A stretch of 45,485 nt of DNA from an uncultured bacterium (GTDB taxonomy: Bacteria; Bacillota; Clostridia; Lachnospirales; Lachnospiraceae): positions 1 through 45,485 of the forward strand of contig CAJMRM010000017.1 in NCBI GenBank assembly GCA_905215775.1, given 5' to 3'. Positions 15,306 through 24,079 of this stretch are shown piece after piece (the first letter of the stretch is position 1; each line of letters starts with the position of its first letter). The position numbers and the translations under genes were made by a program. The notes under the pieces were generated by a model that ran no database searches, had not been told where the DNA came from, and saw nothing but the letters and a program-made list of their open reading frames with translations.

Positions 15306-15863
15306 ATGAAAAAGAGAAAAACAGCAGCATTTTTAGCGGCCCTAATGATCTGCGCCTGGGTTCCCCAGGCAGTTCCGGGAGACTCCGGCGTTCTTGTGGC
15401 CGAGGCCCACAGCGGCCGTACAGACCGGTACGGCGGCCACCGGGACAATAAAAATAAGAGCGGACTGGGCAGCTACCACTATCACTGCGGCGGCCATCCG
15501 GCCCATCTGCACGAAAACGGCATCTGCCCCTATGCATCCTATGTGGAGGAGGCTGCTCCAGCGGTTTCCCCAGAGGAGACGGCTGCGGAGGCGCCGGAGA
15601 ATCTGTACATGGTCTTTGATCCCATCTACTACGCAGATCACAATCCGGACCTTTACGAGGCCTTTGGATATGATACGGACCAGCTCCAGGAGCACTTCCT
15701 CACCTGCGGCATGAAGGAAGGCCGGCCCGGCTGCGCGGATTTCAATGTGGCAGTATATAAGGAACAGAATGCAGACCTGGCGGCGGCCTATGGAGATGAT
15801 CTGGCGGCCTACTATACCCATTATATGGGCTGCGGCCACGGCGAGGGGCGCGCCTGCCATTAA
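15306..15863 (+). CDS. secreted YHYH-domain protein
   Basis: 185 residues with an N-terminal signal peptide: KKRK then a hydrophobic stretch, with cleavage probably after residues 20-33. Residues about 35-78 form a YHYH domain, rich in His/Cys/Gly (GLGSYHYHCGGHPAHLH, then CPY). The remainder carries two similar segments, FDPIYYADHNPDLYEAFG and FNVAVYKEQNADLAAAYG, each followed by an H-x-x-x-CG(H/M) element. That suggests a duplicated 40-residue repeat typical of surface proteins in this family. Histidine and cysteine clusters may bind metal; function is unknown. Ribosome site AAAGGAGG precedes ATG 15306. Confidence 0.8.
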   Translation: MKKRKTAAFLAALMICAWVPQAVPGDSGVLVAEAHSGRTDRYGGHRDNKNKSGLGSYHYHCGGHPAHLHENGICPYASYVEEAAPAVSPEETAAEAPENLYMVFDPIYYADHNPDLYEAFGYDTDQLQEHFLTCGMKEGRPGCADFNVAVYKEQNADLAAAYGDDLAAYYTHYMGCGHGEGRACH

Positions 15864-15944
15864 GGAGGGGAAGAAATATCCGCTTCTGTTCTGGTCCAGG
15901 ATCTTGGGGAGCTTTTATGCGAGAGGGATTCTGTCCAAGATCTT

Positions 15945-16592
15945 ATGCTGGTGGTGGACCGCCGGGGGCTGGATGATATCACGGTCATGACCAGCGAGGA
16001 GGAAAGAGAGCGGATCCTGGACGAACTGTATGCGGCGGACCTCAGTGGATTTGAGAGCGCCGGCCCCAGGGAGGCGGGGGGAATCGTGGAAAAGTATAAA
16101 ATCCAGACCGATGAAATGGAGGTTTCCCTTTCCATTTATCAGGACATGACTGGAAATTATCAGTATATCACGATTGCTGGCCCGGACAGACGTCCCATAT
16201 CTGAGATCAAGGGGCCTGCGGGAGCATTCGATTTTCCCAGGCTGGGGAAACTGGCGGCTGAGGTAAGGACAAATACAGAGGATCCGCTGTATTCGGGAAC
16301 TGCTTCTGTTCCAGAGTCTGGATATGAAACAAAAATGAACAAGCTGGCCTGTGGGTATGCCCTGTATTTTTTTGAGACGGCGCTGAGGGAAGAGGCAATG
16401 GAAGCCCCTGGTGAAGGAGAAAGCTTCGATGTCCAGATAAAAATAGGAGAGATGGTTTATCAGCTGCAAAGCGATACGGGATATTTTTCCAGAACAGACA
16501 GCCAGGGGACCAGCTATGGGAAACTGGCGGAGGACGCCCTTCTGGTCGTTCTCACTGAAGCACAGGTTGGACACAGTCTGAAGGAGCCGTGA
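15945..16592 (+). CDS. hypothetical protein, uncertain start
   Basis: I do not recognise this protein. From ATG 15945 it has 215 residues, is acidic and has no signal peptide or clear membrane segment. It contains repeated Gly-Pro-Asp and Glu-rich stretches and is likely cytoplasmic. The same frame stays open and protein-like upstream (ASVLVQDLGELLCERDSVQD) to 15876. There an excellent AAGGAGGGG (15862-15870) sits five bases before ATA, not ATG/GTG/TTG. ATG 15945 itself has no ribosome site. Either an unusual initiation codon is used, or the original start has mutated. It overlaps the control sequence at the end of the YHYH gene and ends before a strong terminator. Confidence 0.6.
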   Translation: MLVVDRRGLDDITVMTSEEERERILDELYAADLSGFESAGPREAGGIVEKYKIQTDEMEVSLSIYQDMTGNYQYITIAGPDRRPISEIKGPAGAFDFPRLGKLAAEVRTNTEDPLYSGTASVPESGYETKMNKLACGYALYFFETALREEAMEAPGEGESFDVQIKIGEMVYQLQSDTGYFSRTDSQGTSYGKLAEDALLVVLTEAQVGHSLKEP

Positions 16593-16650
16593 TGTTCTAG
16601 GACGGGAAAATGGCTGTGGGGTAAAACATAAAAACGCAGCAGATACTATG

Positions 16651-16688
16651 GGCCGTCTCCGGTGATATGCCGGGGGCGGCCTTTTTTT
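16651..16688 (+). terminator. rho-independent terminator
   Basis: GGCCG-TCT-CCGG and CCGG-GGG-CGGCC form a stem around TGATATG, followed by seven T. It ends the YHYH/hypothetical unit before the potassium island. Confidence 0.85.
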
Positions 16689-16800
16689 GCGCCGTTTTCA
16701 TAAAAACCGTTTCTTCATTCATTTTTAATGACACATCTGGAATCTTCACCCCATTTTAAAATCCCCTGTGGTATGGTTATAGCCGTAAGGAGGGATCGTT

Positions 16801-16995
16801 ATGACAGCGATTTTAAGATCATTTCGGGAGGCGGAAGAGCGCTTCGACCGCAGGGCGGAGTATTTTGCATCGCATCATCCGGTCATGGCCTTCTGGACCA
16901 TGTTTGTTGGGATACCATTATTTATCCTTATGACCGTATCGGCGAGTACACTGGTCCTGACACTGCCTTTTGCCATGGTATTTGGCTGGTATTAA
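16801..16995 (+). CDS. small membrane protein at head of kdp region
   Basis: 64 residues: a charged amphipathic N-terminus (SFREAEERFDRRAEYFASHH) followed by one or two hydrophobic helices. ATG 16801 follows a good AAGGAGGGA. I do not recognise the family. Position just before the kdp genes suggests a role with the potassium pump or its regulation, but a separate function is possible. A -10-like TATGGT at 16772-16777 has no good -35, as expected for an activator-dependent promoter. Confidence 0.6.
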   Translation: MTAILRSFREAEERFDRRAEYFASHHPVMAFWTMFVGIPLFILMTVSASTLVLTLPFAMVFGWY

Positions 16996-17080
16996 TAAAA
17001 CTTTAATGCTGGAGGACGCCTGTTAATCCTGTTTTAAGGCCAATGGTGATAGAATGCTTTATGCAAAGGAGGAAGGAGCT

Positions 17081-17173
17081 ATGATGGATGCTGTAATGCT
17101 TGCAGCGCTTATATTTTGTTTCGGGCTGGTAAAGCTGTTTGCAGATTTCTGCGAAGGCCAGGTGGACCGGTAA
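17081..17173 (+). CDS. micro-ORF, single-helix membrane peptide
   Basis: 30 residues: one hydrophobic helix (VMLAALIFCFGLVKLF) and a short polar tail. AAAGGAGGAAGGAG precedes ATG 17081. It sits between the previous small gene and kdpF. Similar single-helix peptides accompany some clostridial kdp operons; I cannot name it. It may be an extra accessory subunit of the Kdp pump. Confidence 0.6.
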   Translation: MMDAVMLAALIFCFGLVKLFADFCEGQVDR

Positions 17174-17245
17174 GGAGAAACGGCGCAGAGGTCCCGATGT
17201 GGGACGGAAGAGAATATGACAGAAAAAACGGGAGGAGGCGTGGAT

Positions 17246-17323
17246 ATGGCAGGATTGGGCGTGCTGGTCGCAGCGCTGGGAGTTTACCTGGTGTATGCAC
17301 TGATTAATCCGGAAAAACTATAA
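17246..17323 (+). CDS. kdpF: KdpF, small stabilising subunit of K+-ATPase
   Basis: 25 residues forming a single membrane helix and ending YLVYALINPEKL, which is the KdpF signature (YL-x-YAL-x-x-PE-x-[FL]). GGGAGGAGG ends seven bases before ATG 17246. KdpF stabilises the KdpABC complex in the membrane in other bacteria. Kdp genes follow in the order F-A-B-C. Confidence 0.88.
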   Translation: MAGLGVLVAALGVYLVYALINPEKL

Positions 17324-17384
17324 AAGGCTGCGGTCACAGAGGTCCTGATGGGCGCAGAAGTGAAAAAGGCAGGAGGAAAGAAAT

Positions 17385-19148
17385 ATGTTGCAGATCATGC
17401 TGACGCTGACGGCATTTATGGTTCTGGTGATTCCCATGGGACACTATTTATACCATATCGCCGTTGGGCAGAAAACATTCGCAGACCCGGTCTTTGATCC
17501 GGTGGACCGTTTGATCTATAAGCTTTGCGGTCTGAAGGGAGAGGATATGGGGTGGAAAAAATACGGTCTCTCCCTTTTAATGGCCAATGCGGTCATGGTA
17601 CTGACCGGATATGCGGTCCTGCGGCTCCAGGGACTATTATTTTTTAACCCCAATGGCATTGGAGCCATGGAGGAGAGCTTGAGCTTCAATACGATCATAA
17701 GCTTTATGACCAATACAAACCTCCAGCATTACTCTGGTGAGAGCGGTCTGTCTTATGGATCCCAGATGGGGGTCATTATCTTTATGATGTTTACCTCGGC
17801 AGCCAGTGGCTATGCAGCCTGCATGGCGTTTTGCCGGGGGCTGGCTGGGAGACAGCTTGGGAATTTTTATACAGATATGGTGCGGATCACCACCCGGGTG
17901 CTGGTTCCAGCGGCTTTTTTGGTGGGACTGTTCCTGGTAAGCCAGGGAACGCCGCAGACAATGATCGGAAATCTTACGGTGAAAACTGTGGAGGGTTCAT
18001 ATCAGGATATTGCCCTGGGCCCGGTGGCTGCCCTGGAGTCCATCAAGCACCTGGGCACCAACGGAGGCGGCTTTTTTGGAGCCAACTCTGCTACGCCTTT
18101 TGAGAATCCCACGGTTCTCTCCAATATGGCAGAAATGCTTTCTATGATGCTTCTTCCTGGTGCGTGTGTCGTGACCTTTGGACTGATGCTTCACGACAGG
18201 AAACAGGCTGCGGGCAGGGAAACTGTTAGGAGGGAAAGGGAAGAGCGGCTGGCTGGATCGGCCACAGACAGAAAAAAGTGCAGGGCCATGATAGGAGGCC
18301 AGGGAGCGGCTGTATTCGGCGCGATGACCGTGATTTTTCTGGTGGGACTTTCCATTTGCTTTTTTTCAGAAAAGGCAGGAAACCCGGTGATCGCCCAGAT
18401 GGGGATCGATCAGTCGGCTGGCAGCATGGAGGGAAAGGAAGTTCGGTTCGGGATTCCCCAGTCGTCCCTGTTTACGACGGTCACGACCTCCTTTACTACC
18501 GGTACAGTCAACAATATGCATGATACCCTGACGCCGTTGGGCGGTATGGTGCCCATGCTCCACATGATGCTGAACTGCGTATTCGGCGGTAAGGGCGTGG
18601 GATTGATGAATATGGTCATGTATGTGATCCTGGCTGTTTTCATCTGTGGCCTTATGGTCGGACGGACTCCGGAATATTTAAACAAGAAGATCGAGGGGAA
18701 GGAAATGAAGCTTGTGGCCATGGTGCTTCTGATACATCCGCTTCTGATCCTGGGCTTTTCTGCACTTGCTGTATCTATGCAGGCAGGACTGGACGGGATC
18801 ACGAACCCGGGCTTCCACGGTTTAAGCCAGGTGCTCTATGAGTATTCATCTTCGGTGGCCAACAATGGCTCTGGCTTTGAGGGACTGGCAGATAACAGCC
18901 TGTTCTGGAACATGACCACAGGTCTTGCCATGTTTTTCGGCCGGTATCTGGCGATCATCGCACAGCTGGCGATCGCAGGCTCCCTTCTTGGAAAGCGGAG
19001 GATCAATGAGTCCGCAGGCACCCTTCGCACGGATACGGTCACCTTTATGGTCGTTCTTATATTTATCGTATATATATTTGCCGCGCTGACCTTCTTCCCA
19101 GCCCTGGCTCTGGGCCCCATTGCGGAGCATTTGTCCTTATGGCTGTAA
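17385..19148 (+). CDS. kdpA: KdpA, K+-translocating subunit of Kdp ATPase
   Basis: 587 residues with about ten membrane helices. The four pseudo-repeats of the K+ selectivity pathway are visible: TNTNLQHYSGE, GTNGGGFFGANS followed by PFENPT, TTGTVNNMHDTLTP, and VANNGSGFEGL. The central cytoplasmic loop is rich in Arg/Glu. ATG 17385 is preceded by AGGAGGAAAG. It binds and conducts K+ into the path driven by KdpB. Confidence 0.97.
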   Translation: MLQIMLTLTAFMVLVIPMGHYLYHIAVGQKTFADPVFDPVDRLIYKLCGLKGEDMGWKKYGLSLLMANAVMVLTGYAVLRLQGLLFFNPNGIGAMEESLSFNTIISFMTNTNLQHYSGESGLSYGSQMGVIIFMMFTSAASGYAACMAFCRGLAGRQLGNFYTDMVRITTRVLVPAAFLVGLFLVSQGTPQTMIGNLTVKTVEGSYQDIALGPVAALESIKHLGTNGGGFFGANSATPFENPTVLSNMAEMLSMMLLPGACVVTFGLMLHDRKQAAGRETVRREREERLAGSATDRKKCRAMIGGQGAAVFGAMTVIFLVGLSICFFSEKAGNPVIAQMGIDQSAGSMEGKEVRFGIPQSSLFTTVTTSFTTGTVNNMHDTLTPLGGMVPMLHMMLNCVFGGKGVGLMNMVMYVILAVFICGLMVGRTPEYLNKKIEGKEMKLVAMVLLIHPLLILGFSALAVSMQAGLDGITNPGFHGLSQVLYEYSSSVANNGSGFEGLADNSLFWNMTTGLAMFFGRYLAIIAQLAIAGSLLGKRRINESAGTLRTDTVTFMVVLIFIVYIFAALTFFPALALGPIAEHLSLWL

Positions 19149-19214
19149 GGCAGGCGGCGTTTATGAATTTCCGGCCAGAGCCGGAAGGGAATAAAATGAC
19201 GAGGAGAGAACAGC

Positions 19215-21269
19215 ATGTCAAAGAAAAACAGTACAAAATTTGTCACACGGGATATTCTGAAGTCCTCCCTGGAGGGGGCCTTCCAGAAACTGGATCCCAG
19301 ATATATGATAAAGAATCCGGTGATGTTCGTGGTGGAGGCTGGATGCCTTGTGACCCTTCTTCTGACCGTTTTCCCGACCTTGTTTGGAGGAAAAACCGAA
19401 TATCAGCTTTATAACGGAATTGTCACCGGAATTTTGTTCATCACAGTCCTGTTTGCTAATTTTGCCGAGTCAGTGGCAGAGGGACGGGGAAAAGCCCAGG
19501 CGGCTTCCTTGAAAAAAACAAAACAGGATACAAAGGCCAGACTCCTCCTTTCAGATGGCAGCGAAAAGATAGTCAGCGCCTCGGAACTAAAAAAGGGCGA
19601 TCTGGTGCTGGTAAGGACCGGAGAAGTGATCCCCAATGACGGTGAGATCATGGAAGGAATCGCCTCTGTGGACGAATCTGCGATCACTGGTGAATCAGCC
19701 CCGGTCACCCGGGAGGCCGGAGGGGATTTTTCATCTGTGACAGGAGGGACCACAGTGGTTTCTGACTGGCTGAAGATCCGGATCCAGGCAGAGCCGGGCC
19801 AGTCCTTTCTGGATAAGATGATCTCCCTGGTGGAGGGGGCTTCCAGACAGAAAACACCCAACGAGATCGCTTTGAATACACTGTTGATCGTTTTGACACT
19901 GATCTTTTTGATCGTGGTGGTGACGCTGTATCCCTTTGCCTCTTATCTGGGGGTGGATATCCCGGTTTCCTGGGCCATTGCCTTGATGGTATGCCTGATT
20001 CCCACAACCATTGGCGGTCTTCTTTCAGCCATTGGTATTGCGGGGATGGACCGTGTGACCAGGTTCAATGTTATTGCCATGTCTGGAAAGGCTGTTGAGG
20101 CCTGCGGGGACGTAGATACGATGATTCTTGATAAGACCGGGACGATTACTTTTGGAAACCGGCTGGCTGCCGAGTTTTATCCAGTAAAGGGGGCTTCCAG
20201 GGAAGAATTGATCCAGTTCAGCGTCATGAGTTCTCTGCTGGATCCGACGCCGGAGGGTAAATCCACGGTGGAATTGGGGAGGAAACAGGGATGTATTTTG
20301 GGTGCAGAAGTTCCAGCCGGGATGACATTTGTGGAATTTACGGCCCAAAGTAAAATGAGCGGCGTGAACATGGCGGACGGTACGATCGTACGGAAGGGAG
20401 CCTCCTCTGCGGTCCAGGCCATGGTAAAGGAAATGGGGGGCACGATTCCGGAAGATCTGGAGGAGATCGTGAACCGGGTATCCAATCTGGGAGGAACGCC
20501 TCTGGCAGTTGCTGTGGGAAAGCGGATCCTTGGAGTGATCTATCTAAAAGATACTGTAAAGCCGGGTCTGGTGGAACGATTCGCAAGACTTCGTGAGATT
20601 GGGATAAAGACCGTTATGTGTACTGGAGATAATCCTCTGACAGCGGCAACCATTGCCAGAGAGGCAGGTGTAGACGGCTTTATTGCTGAGTGTAAGCCGG
20701 AGGATAAAATTGCAGCGATCAAAAAGGAGCAGGCAGAGGGAAAGCTGGTGGCCATGACCGGAGACGGCACCAATGATGCTCCGGCTTTGGCCCAGGCAGA
20801 TGTGGGACTGGCCATGAATTCTGGCACCCAGGCGGCCAAGGAGGCAGCCAATATGGTGGACCTGGACTCGGATCCCACGAAGATCCTGGAAGTGGTGGAG
20901 ATCGGAAAACAGCTTTTGATCACCAGGGGGTCCCTGACGACCTTCAGCATCGCCAATGATATTGCCAAATACTTTGCCATTATACCGGCTATGTTCACCA
21001 TGATCCTGCCCCAGATGCAGGTTTTAAATATCATGGATCTGGCGACCCCGGCCAGTGCCATTCTTTCGGCATTGATCTTCAATGCCATTATTATACCGGC
21101 GCTGATCCCCATTGCCATGCGGGGAGTCAAGTATAAGCCTATGAAGGCAGAAAAGCTGCTTCTTCGGAATATGGGGATCTACGGAGCGGGCGGTGTAATC
21201 GTTCCGTTCATCGGTATTAAACTCATTGACCTTGTGGTTGCGCCCATGCTGGCGATGATCGGTATGTAG
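19215..21269 (+). CDS. kdpB: KdpB, P-type ATPase subunit
   Basis: 684 residues. The phosphorylation motif DKTGTIT places catalytic aspartate at D306. The actuator loop TGES is at 158-161, and the hinge is TGDGTNDAPALAQADVG. Membrane helices lie at both ends and around 222-280, with SWAIALMVCLIPTTIGG preceding the P domain. ATP hydrolysis here powers K+ uptake through KdpA. TGES ends in the serine whose phosphorylation inhibits E. coli KdpB, so the same control may operate. ATG 19215 follows GAGGAGAG. Confidence 0.97.
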   Translation: MSKKNSTKFVTRDILKSSLEGAFQKLDPRYMIKNPVMFVVEAGCLVTLLLTVFPTLFGGKTEYQLYNGIVTGILFITVLFANFAESVAEGRGKAQAASLKKTKQDTKARLLLSDGSEKIVSASELKKGDLVLVRTGEVIPNDGEIMEGIASVDESAITGESAPVTREAGGDFSSVTGGTTVVSDWLKIRIQAEPGQSFLDKMISLVEGASRQKTPNEIALNTLLIVLTLIFLIVVVTLYPFASYLGVDIPVSWAIALMVCLIPTTIGGLLSAIGIAGMDRVTRFNVIAMSGKAVEACGDVDTMILDKTGTITFGNRLAAEFYPVKGASREELIQFSVMSSLLDPTPEGKSTVELGRKQGCILGAEVPAGMTFVEFTAQSKMSGVNMADGTIVRKGASSAVQAMVKEMGGTIPEDLEEIVNRVSNLGGTPLAVAVGKRILGVIYLKDTVKPGLVERFARLREIGIKTVMCTGDNPLTAATIAREAGVDGFIAECKPEDKIAAIKKEQAEGKLVAMTGDGTNDAPALAQADVGLAMNSGTQAAKEAANMVDLDSDPTKILEVVEIGKQLLITRGSLTTFSIANDIAKYFAIIPAMFTMILPQMQVLNIMDLATPASAILSALIFNAIIIPALIPIAMRGVKYKPMKAEKLLLRNMGIYGAGGVIVPFIGIKLIDLVVAPMLAMIGM

Positions 21270-21280
21270 GAGGAAAGCTC

Positions 21281-21925
21281 ATGAGAACCTTTGGAAAAAT
21301 GTTAAAAACAGCAGTGATTTTTTGTGCAGTTATGATGGGGCTCTGCTCCTTTCTGTATCCCATGGCTCTTACAGGGGTCAGCCAGCTAACGATGAAGGAA
21401 AAGGCAAACGGAAGCCTTATCAATAAGAATGGAGATCCGGTTTCCAGTGCCGAGGAGGCCGTGGGTTCTGAACTTTTAGGGCAGGCATTTACCGAGGATT
21501 ATTATTTCCGCGGACGAGTCTCTTCTATAAATTATAACACGTATACGGAAGAGCAGAAGGAAAATGGTGAGTACGGAGGAGTTTCCTCTGGTAGCTTTAA
21601 TTATGGAAACTCCAATCCGGATCTGAAAGCCCGGGTAAAGGAGGATCTGGAAGCTTTTCTTGAGTCCCATCCAGGAGTAAAGAAAGAGGAGATCCCATCA
21701 GACCTTCTGACGGCTTCCGGCTCTGGCCTGGATCCTCATATCAGTCCCGAGGCTGCCAGGATCCAGATCGCAGCAGTGGCCCGGAATTCAGGCCTTTCTG
21801 AAGAAAAGGTGAAGGAGATCGTGGAGGGCAATACGGAACACAAGTTCCTGGGGATCTTTGGCGAGGAGCGTGTAAATGTGTTAAAGTGCAACCTGGAAGT
21901 GGCAAGGGCCATGGGGCTCATATAA
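21281..21925 (+). CDS. kdpC: KdpC, accessory subunit of K+-ATPase
   Basis: 214 residues: one N-terminal membrane helix (AVIFCAVMMGLCSFLYPMAL) then an extracytoplasmic domain with the family motifs GSELLGQAF, YFRGRVSS, SGSGLDPHISPEAA and VNVLKCNLEV. The start is 11 bases after kdpB; AGGAGGAAAG precedes ATG 21281. The stop abuts the next start directly. Confidence 0.95.
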   Translation: MRTFGKMLKTAVIFCAVMMGLCSFLYPMALTGVSQLTMKEKANGSLINKNGDPVSSAEEAVGSELLGQAFTEDYYFRGRVSSINYNTYTEEQKENGEYGGVSSGSFNYGNSNPDLKARVKEDLEAFLESHPGVKKEEIPSDLLTASGSGLDPHISPEAARIQIAAVARNSGLSEEKVKEIVEGNTEHKFLGIFGEERVNVLKCNLEVARAMGLI

Positions 21926-23941
21926 ATGGAGCATATCGGAATGGAAGAAATGAGACCGGATTCGGAGCAGCTTTTGAAGCGGATCCAATATGAGGAAAAA
22001 CGGGAGCAGGAAAAAAACCGGGGGAAGATGAAGGTTTTCCTTGGTTATGCAGCTGGAACAGGAAAGACCTACGCCATGCTGGAAGCGGCTCATGAGGCAG
22101 AAAAGAGTGGGATCGATGTGGTGGCCGGTTATATCGAGCCTCATAACAGGCCTGATACAGAAGCTCTGAGGGAGGGCCTTGAGGAAATTCCTCCGCTGAT
22201 GGTGGATTATAAGGGGATCCAGCTGCGGGAATTCGATCTGGATGCAGCGCTGAAGCGGAGGCCACAGCTTCTGCTGGTGGATGAGCTGGCCCATACCAAT
22301 GTCAGGGGATGCAGAAATGAGAAGCGGTATCAAGATGTGATGGAGCTTCTCCAAGCGGGGATCAGTGTATATTCCACGGTCAATATCCAGCATCTGGAGA
22401 GTCTGAACGATCTGGTGGGGAGTATTACAGGGATCCAGGTCCGGGAACGGATCCCAGATTATGTTTTTGACCAGGCGGATCAGGTGGAGGTCATAGATAT
22501 TGAGCCGGACGATCTGATCCGTCGTATGAAGGAGGGAAAGATATACGGAGAGAGCCAGGCGGAACGGGCGCTCTCCAATTTTTTCCGGCGGGAAAAGCTG
22601 GTGGCTTTACGAGAGATCGCCTTGAGGCGGACGGCAGACCGGGTCAGCCGGATGGCGGAGGAGGAAAGGAGTCTTTCCGATAACCAGGATTATCATACAG
22701 GAGAGCATATCCTGGTCTGCATTACGGCGGCTCCATCCAGTGCCAAAGTGATCCGGACGGCTGCCAGGCTGGCAGACGCGTTCCGGGGCAGGCTTACAGG
22801 GCTGGTGGTAGAGACTGCAAAGATCCGGGAGGCCGATGAAAAGACAAAGGCGGCCTTGAGGGAAAATATGGAAATAGCCAAGGTCCTGGGAGCCAGGGTC
22901 GTTACGGTCTGCGGCTCTGATGTGGCCTCTCAGATCGCCCAGTATGCCAGGATCAGCAATGTATCAAAAATCGTTTTGGGGAGGACCAATCATCTTACCA
23001 TCCGGCCCATGTACCGGTCAGAGCTTTTGGAAAAGCTTACCTACCTGGCCCCCAATATAGACGTATACATCATACCGGACATGCGCCAGACCAAACGATA
23101 CCATCCGTCTCAGATGGAAAAAAGGAAGAAAGGGGATTGGAGAAAAGCGGTTCTGGATCTGTCACTCATTACGGCTGTGATGGCAGCGGCAGCGTTTCTG
23201 TCCTTAGCATTTCTGAAGCTGGGACTTTCGGGAACGGATCAGATCATACTATATCTTCTGGGTGTCCTGATCTCCTCTTATATTGCGGACCGGAAGATCT
23301 ACGCCTTATATTCCGCTCTTCTGAGTGTTGTTTTATATAATTTTTTCTGTATAGAACCGCTTTACAGCTTAAAAGCTTACGACAGGGGAGACTCTGTTAC
23401 CTTTATCCTTTTGTTTTTCTCCGGGTTCTTCGCTGCGGCAATGACAAGAAAGCTAAAGCAGCAGAACGTGGAAAGCGCCAAGATCGCATACCGGACAGGA
23501 CTTTTGCTTGAAAACAGCCAGAGGCTCCGTCGGTGCCGGAGGGAAAAAGAGGTCTGGGCGCTGACAGCGGCCCAGGCCGGAAAACTTTTAAATTTATCGG
23601 TGCTGATCTACCCGGTGGATAAAAAGGGGCGTTTGGGAACAGCGATGGTGTTTCCCCGGCCGGGAATGTCAGAAGAAGAATTTTCTGTTTGCCTCAGTGC
23701 CCGGGAAAAGGGAGTGGCCCAGTGGACGGCGGCCAACGGACACCGGGCAGGTGCCTCGACACATACGCTGCCGGATTCCCTGGCGTTGTATCTGCCGATC
23801 CAGGATGAGGATCAGGTAAAGGGGGTCATGGGAATTTATCTGGAGGAACGCCGTCCCATTGCAGAGTTTGAATATAATCTTCTGACAGCCATGCTCAGTG
23901 AAGCCGCCGTAAAGCTTAAGGATACCTTTCCACAGGAATAA
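21926..23941 (+). CDS. kinase-less KdpD-like sensor protein
   Basis: 671 residues with KdpD architecture but no histidine kinase. The N-terminal KdpD domain has Walker A GYAAGTGKT at 40-48 and canonical DELAHTN at 119-125. A USP domain follows at about 260-385. Four DUF4118 membrane helices lie at about 408-510 and a GAF domain at about 525-660. It stops where the dimerisation/phosphoacceptor helices should begin. The 130 bases after the stop encode no kinase remnant, so this is domain loss rather than a frameshift. The USP motif positions corresponding to the reported c-di-AMP motif of S. aureus KdpD are altered (TAA at 267-269, LTGLV at 290-294). Likely role: a regulatory partner of the pump or of the full-length KdpD. 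ATG 21926 abuts kdpC and lacks a clear ribosome site, suggesting coupling. Confidence 0.9.
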   Translation: MEHIGMEEMRPDSEQLLKRIQYEEKREQEKNRGKMKVFLGYAAGTGKTYAMLEAAHEAEKSGIDVVAGYIEPHNRPDTEALREGLEEIPPLMVDYKGIQLREFDLDAALKRRPQLLLVDELAHTNVRGCRNEKRYQDVMELLQAGISVYSTVNIQHLESLNDLVGSITGIQVRERIPDYVFDQADQVEVIDIEPDDLIRRMKEGKIYGESQAERALSNFFRREKLVALREIALRRTADRVSRMAEEERSLSDNQDYHTGEHILVCITAAPSSAKVIRTAARLADAFRGRLTGLVVETAKIREADEKTKAALRENMEIAKVLGARVVTVCGSDVASQIAQYARISNVSKIVLGRTNHLTIRPMYRSELLEKLTYLAPNIDVYIIPDMRQTKRYHPSQMEKRKKGDWRKAVLDLSLITAVMAAAAFLSLAFLKLGLSGTDQIILYLLGVLISSYIADRKIYALYSALLSVVLYNFFCIEPLYSLKAYDRGDSVTFILLFFSGFFAAAMTRKLKQQNVESAKIAYRTGLLLENSQRLRRCRREKEVWALTAAQAGKLLNLSVLIYPVDKKGRLGTAMVFPRPGMSEEEFSVCLSAREKGVAQWTAANGHRAGASTHTLPDSLALYLPIQDEDQVKGVMGIYLEERRPIAEFEYNLLTAMLSEAAVKLKDTFPQE

Positions 23942-23962
23942 ATGCTCCTGTCCCTGCCTGTC

Positions 23963-24026
23963 TTTATACAATATTAATACGGAGCCTTATATACTCATAC
24001 CGGCTTAATGCGTTTAAAGATATAAT
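23963..24026 (+). promoter_or_regulatory. candidate activated promoter of the trk genes
   Basis: TATAAT at 24021-24026 has no recognisable -35. Upstream, TTTATACAATATTAATAC (23963-23980) resembles the KdpE site of E. coli (TTTATA, six bases, TTTACA-like). KdpE control of trk is a low-confidence inference. Confidence 0.3.
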
Positions 24027-24079
24027 AAGGATGCAATAAAGACCATATTAATAAGAAGATTTACAGGCAGGTGCGGAAT

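Noticed and set aside
16689..16800. c-di-AMP (ydaO-type) riboswitch before the kdp region
   Set aside because: Only 112 bases are available and no conserved GC-rich paired core is visible; K+ control here is better explained by KdpDE.
23942..24079. Frameshifted kinase half of the short KdpD
   Set aside because: The 130 bases after the stop are AT-rich and encode no H-box, N-box or G-box in any frame; trkH begins at once.
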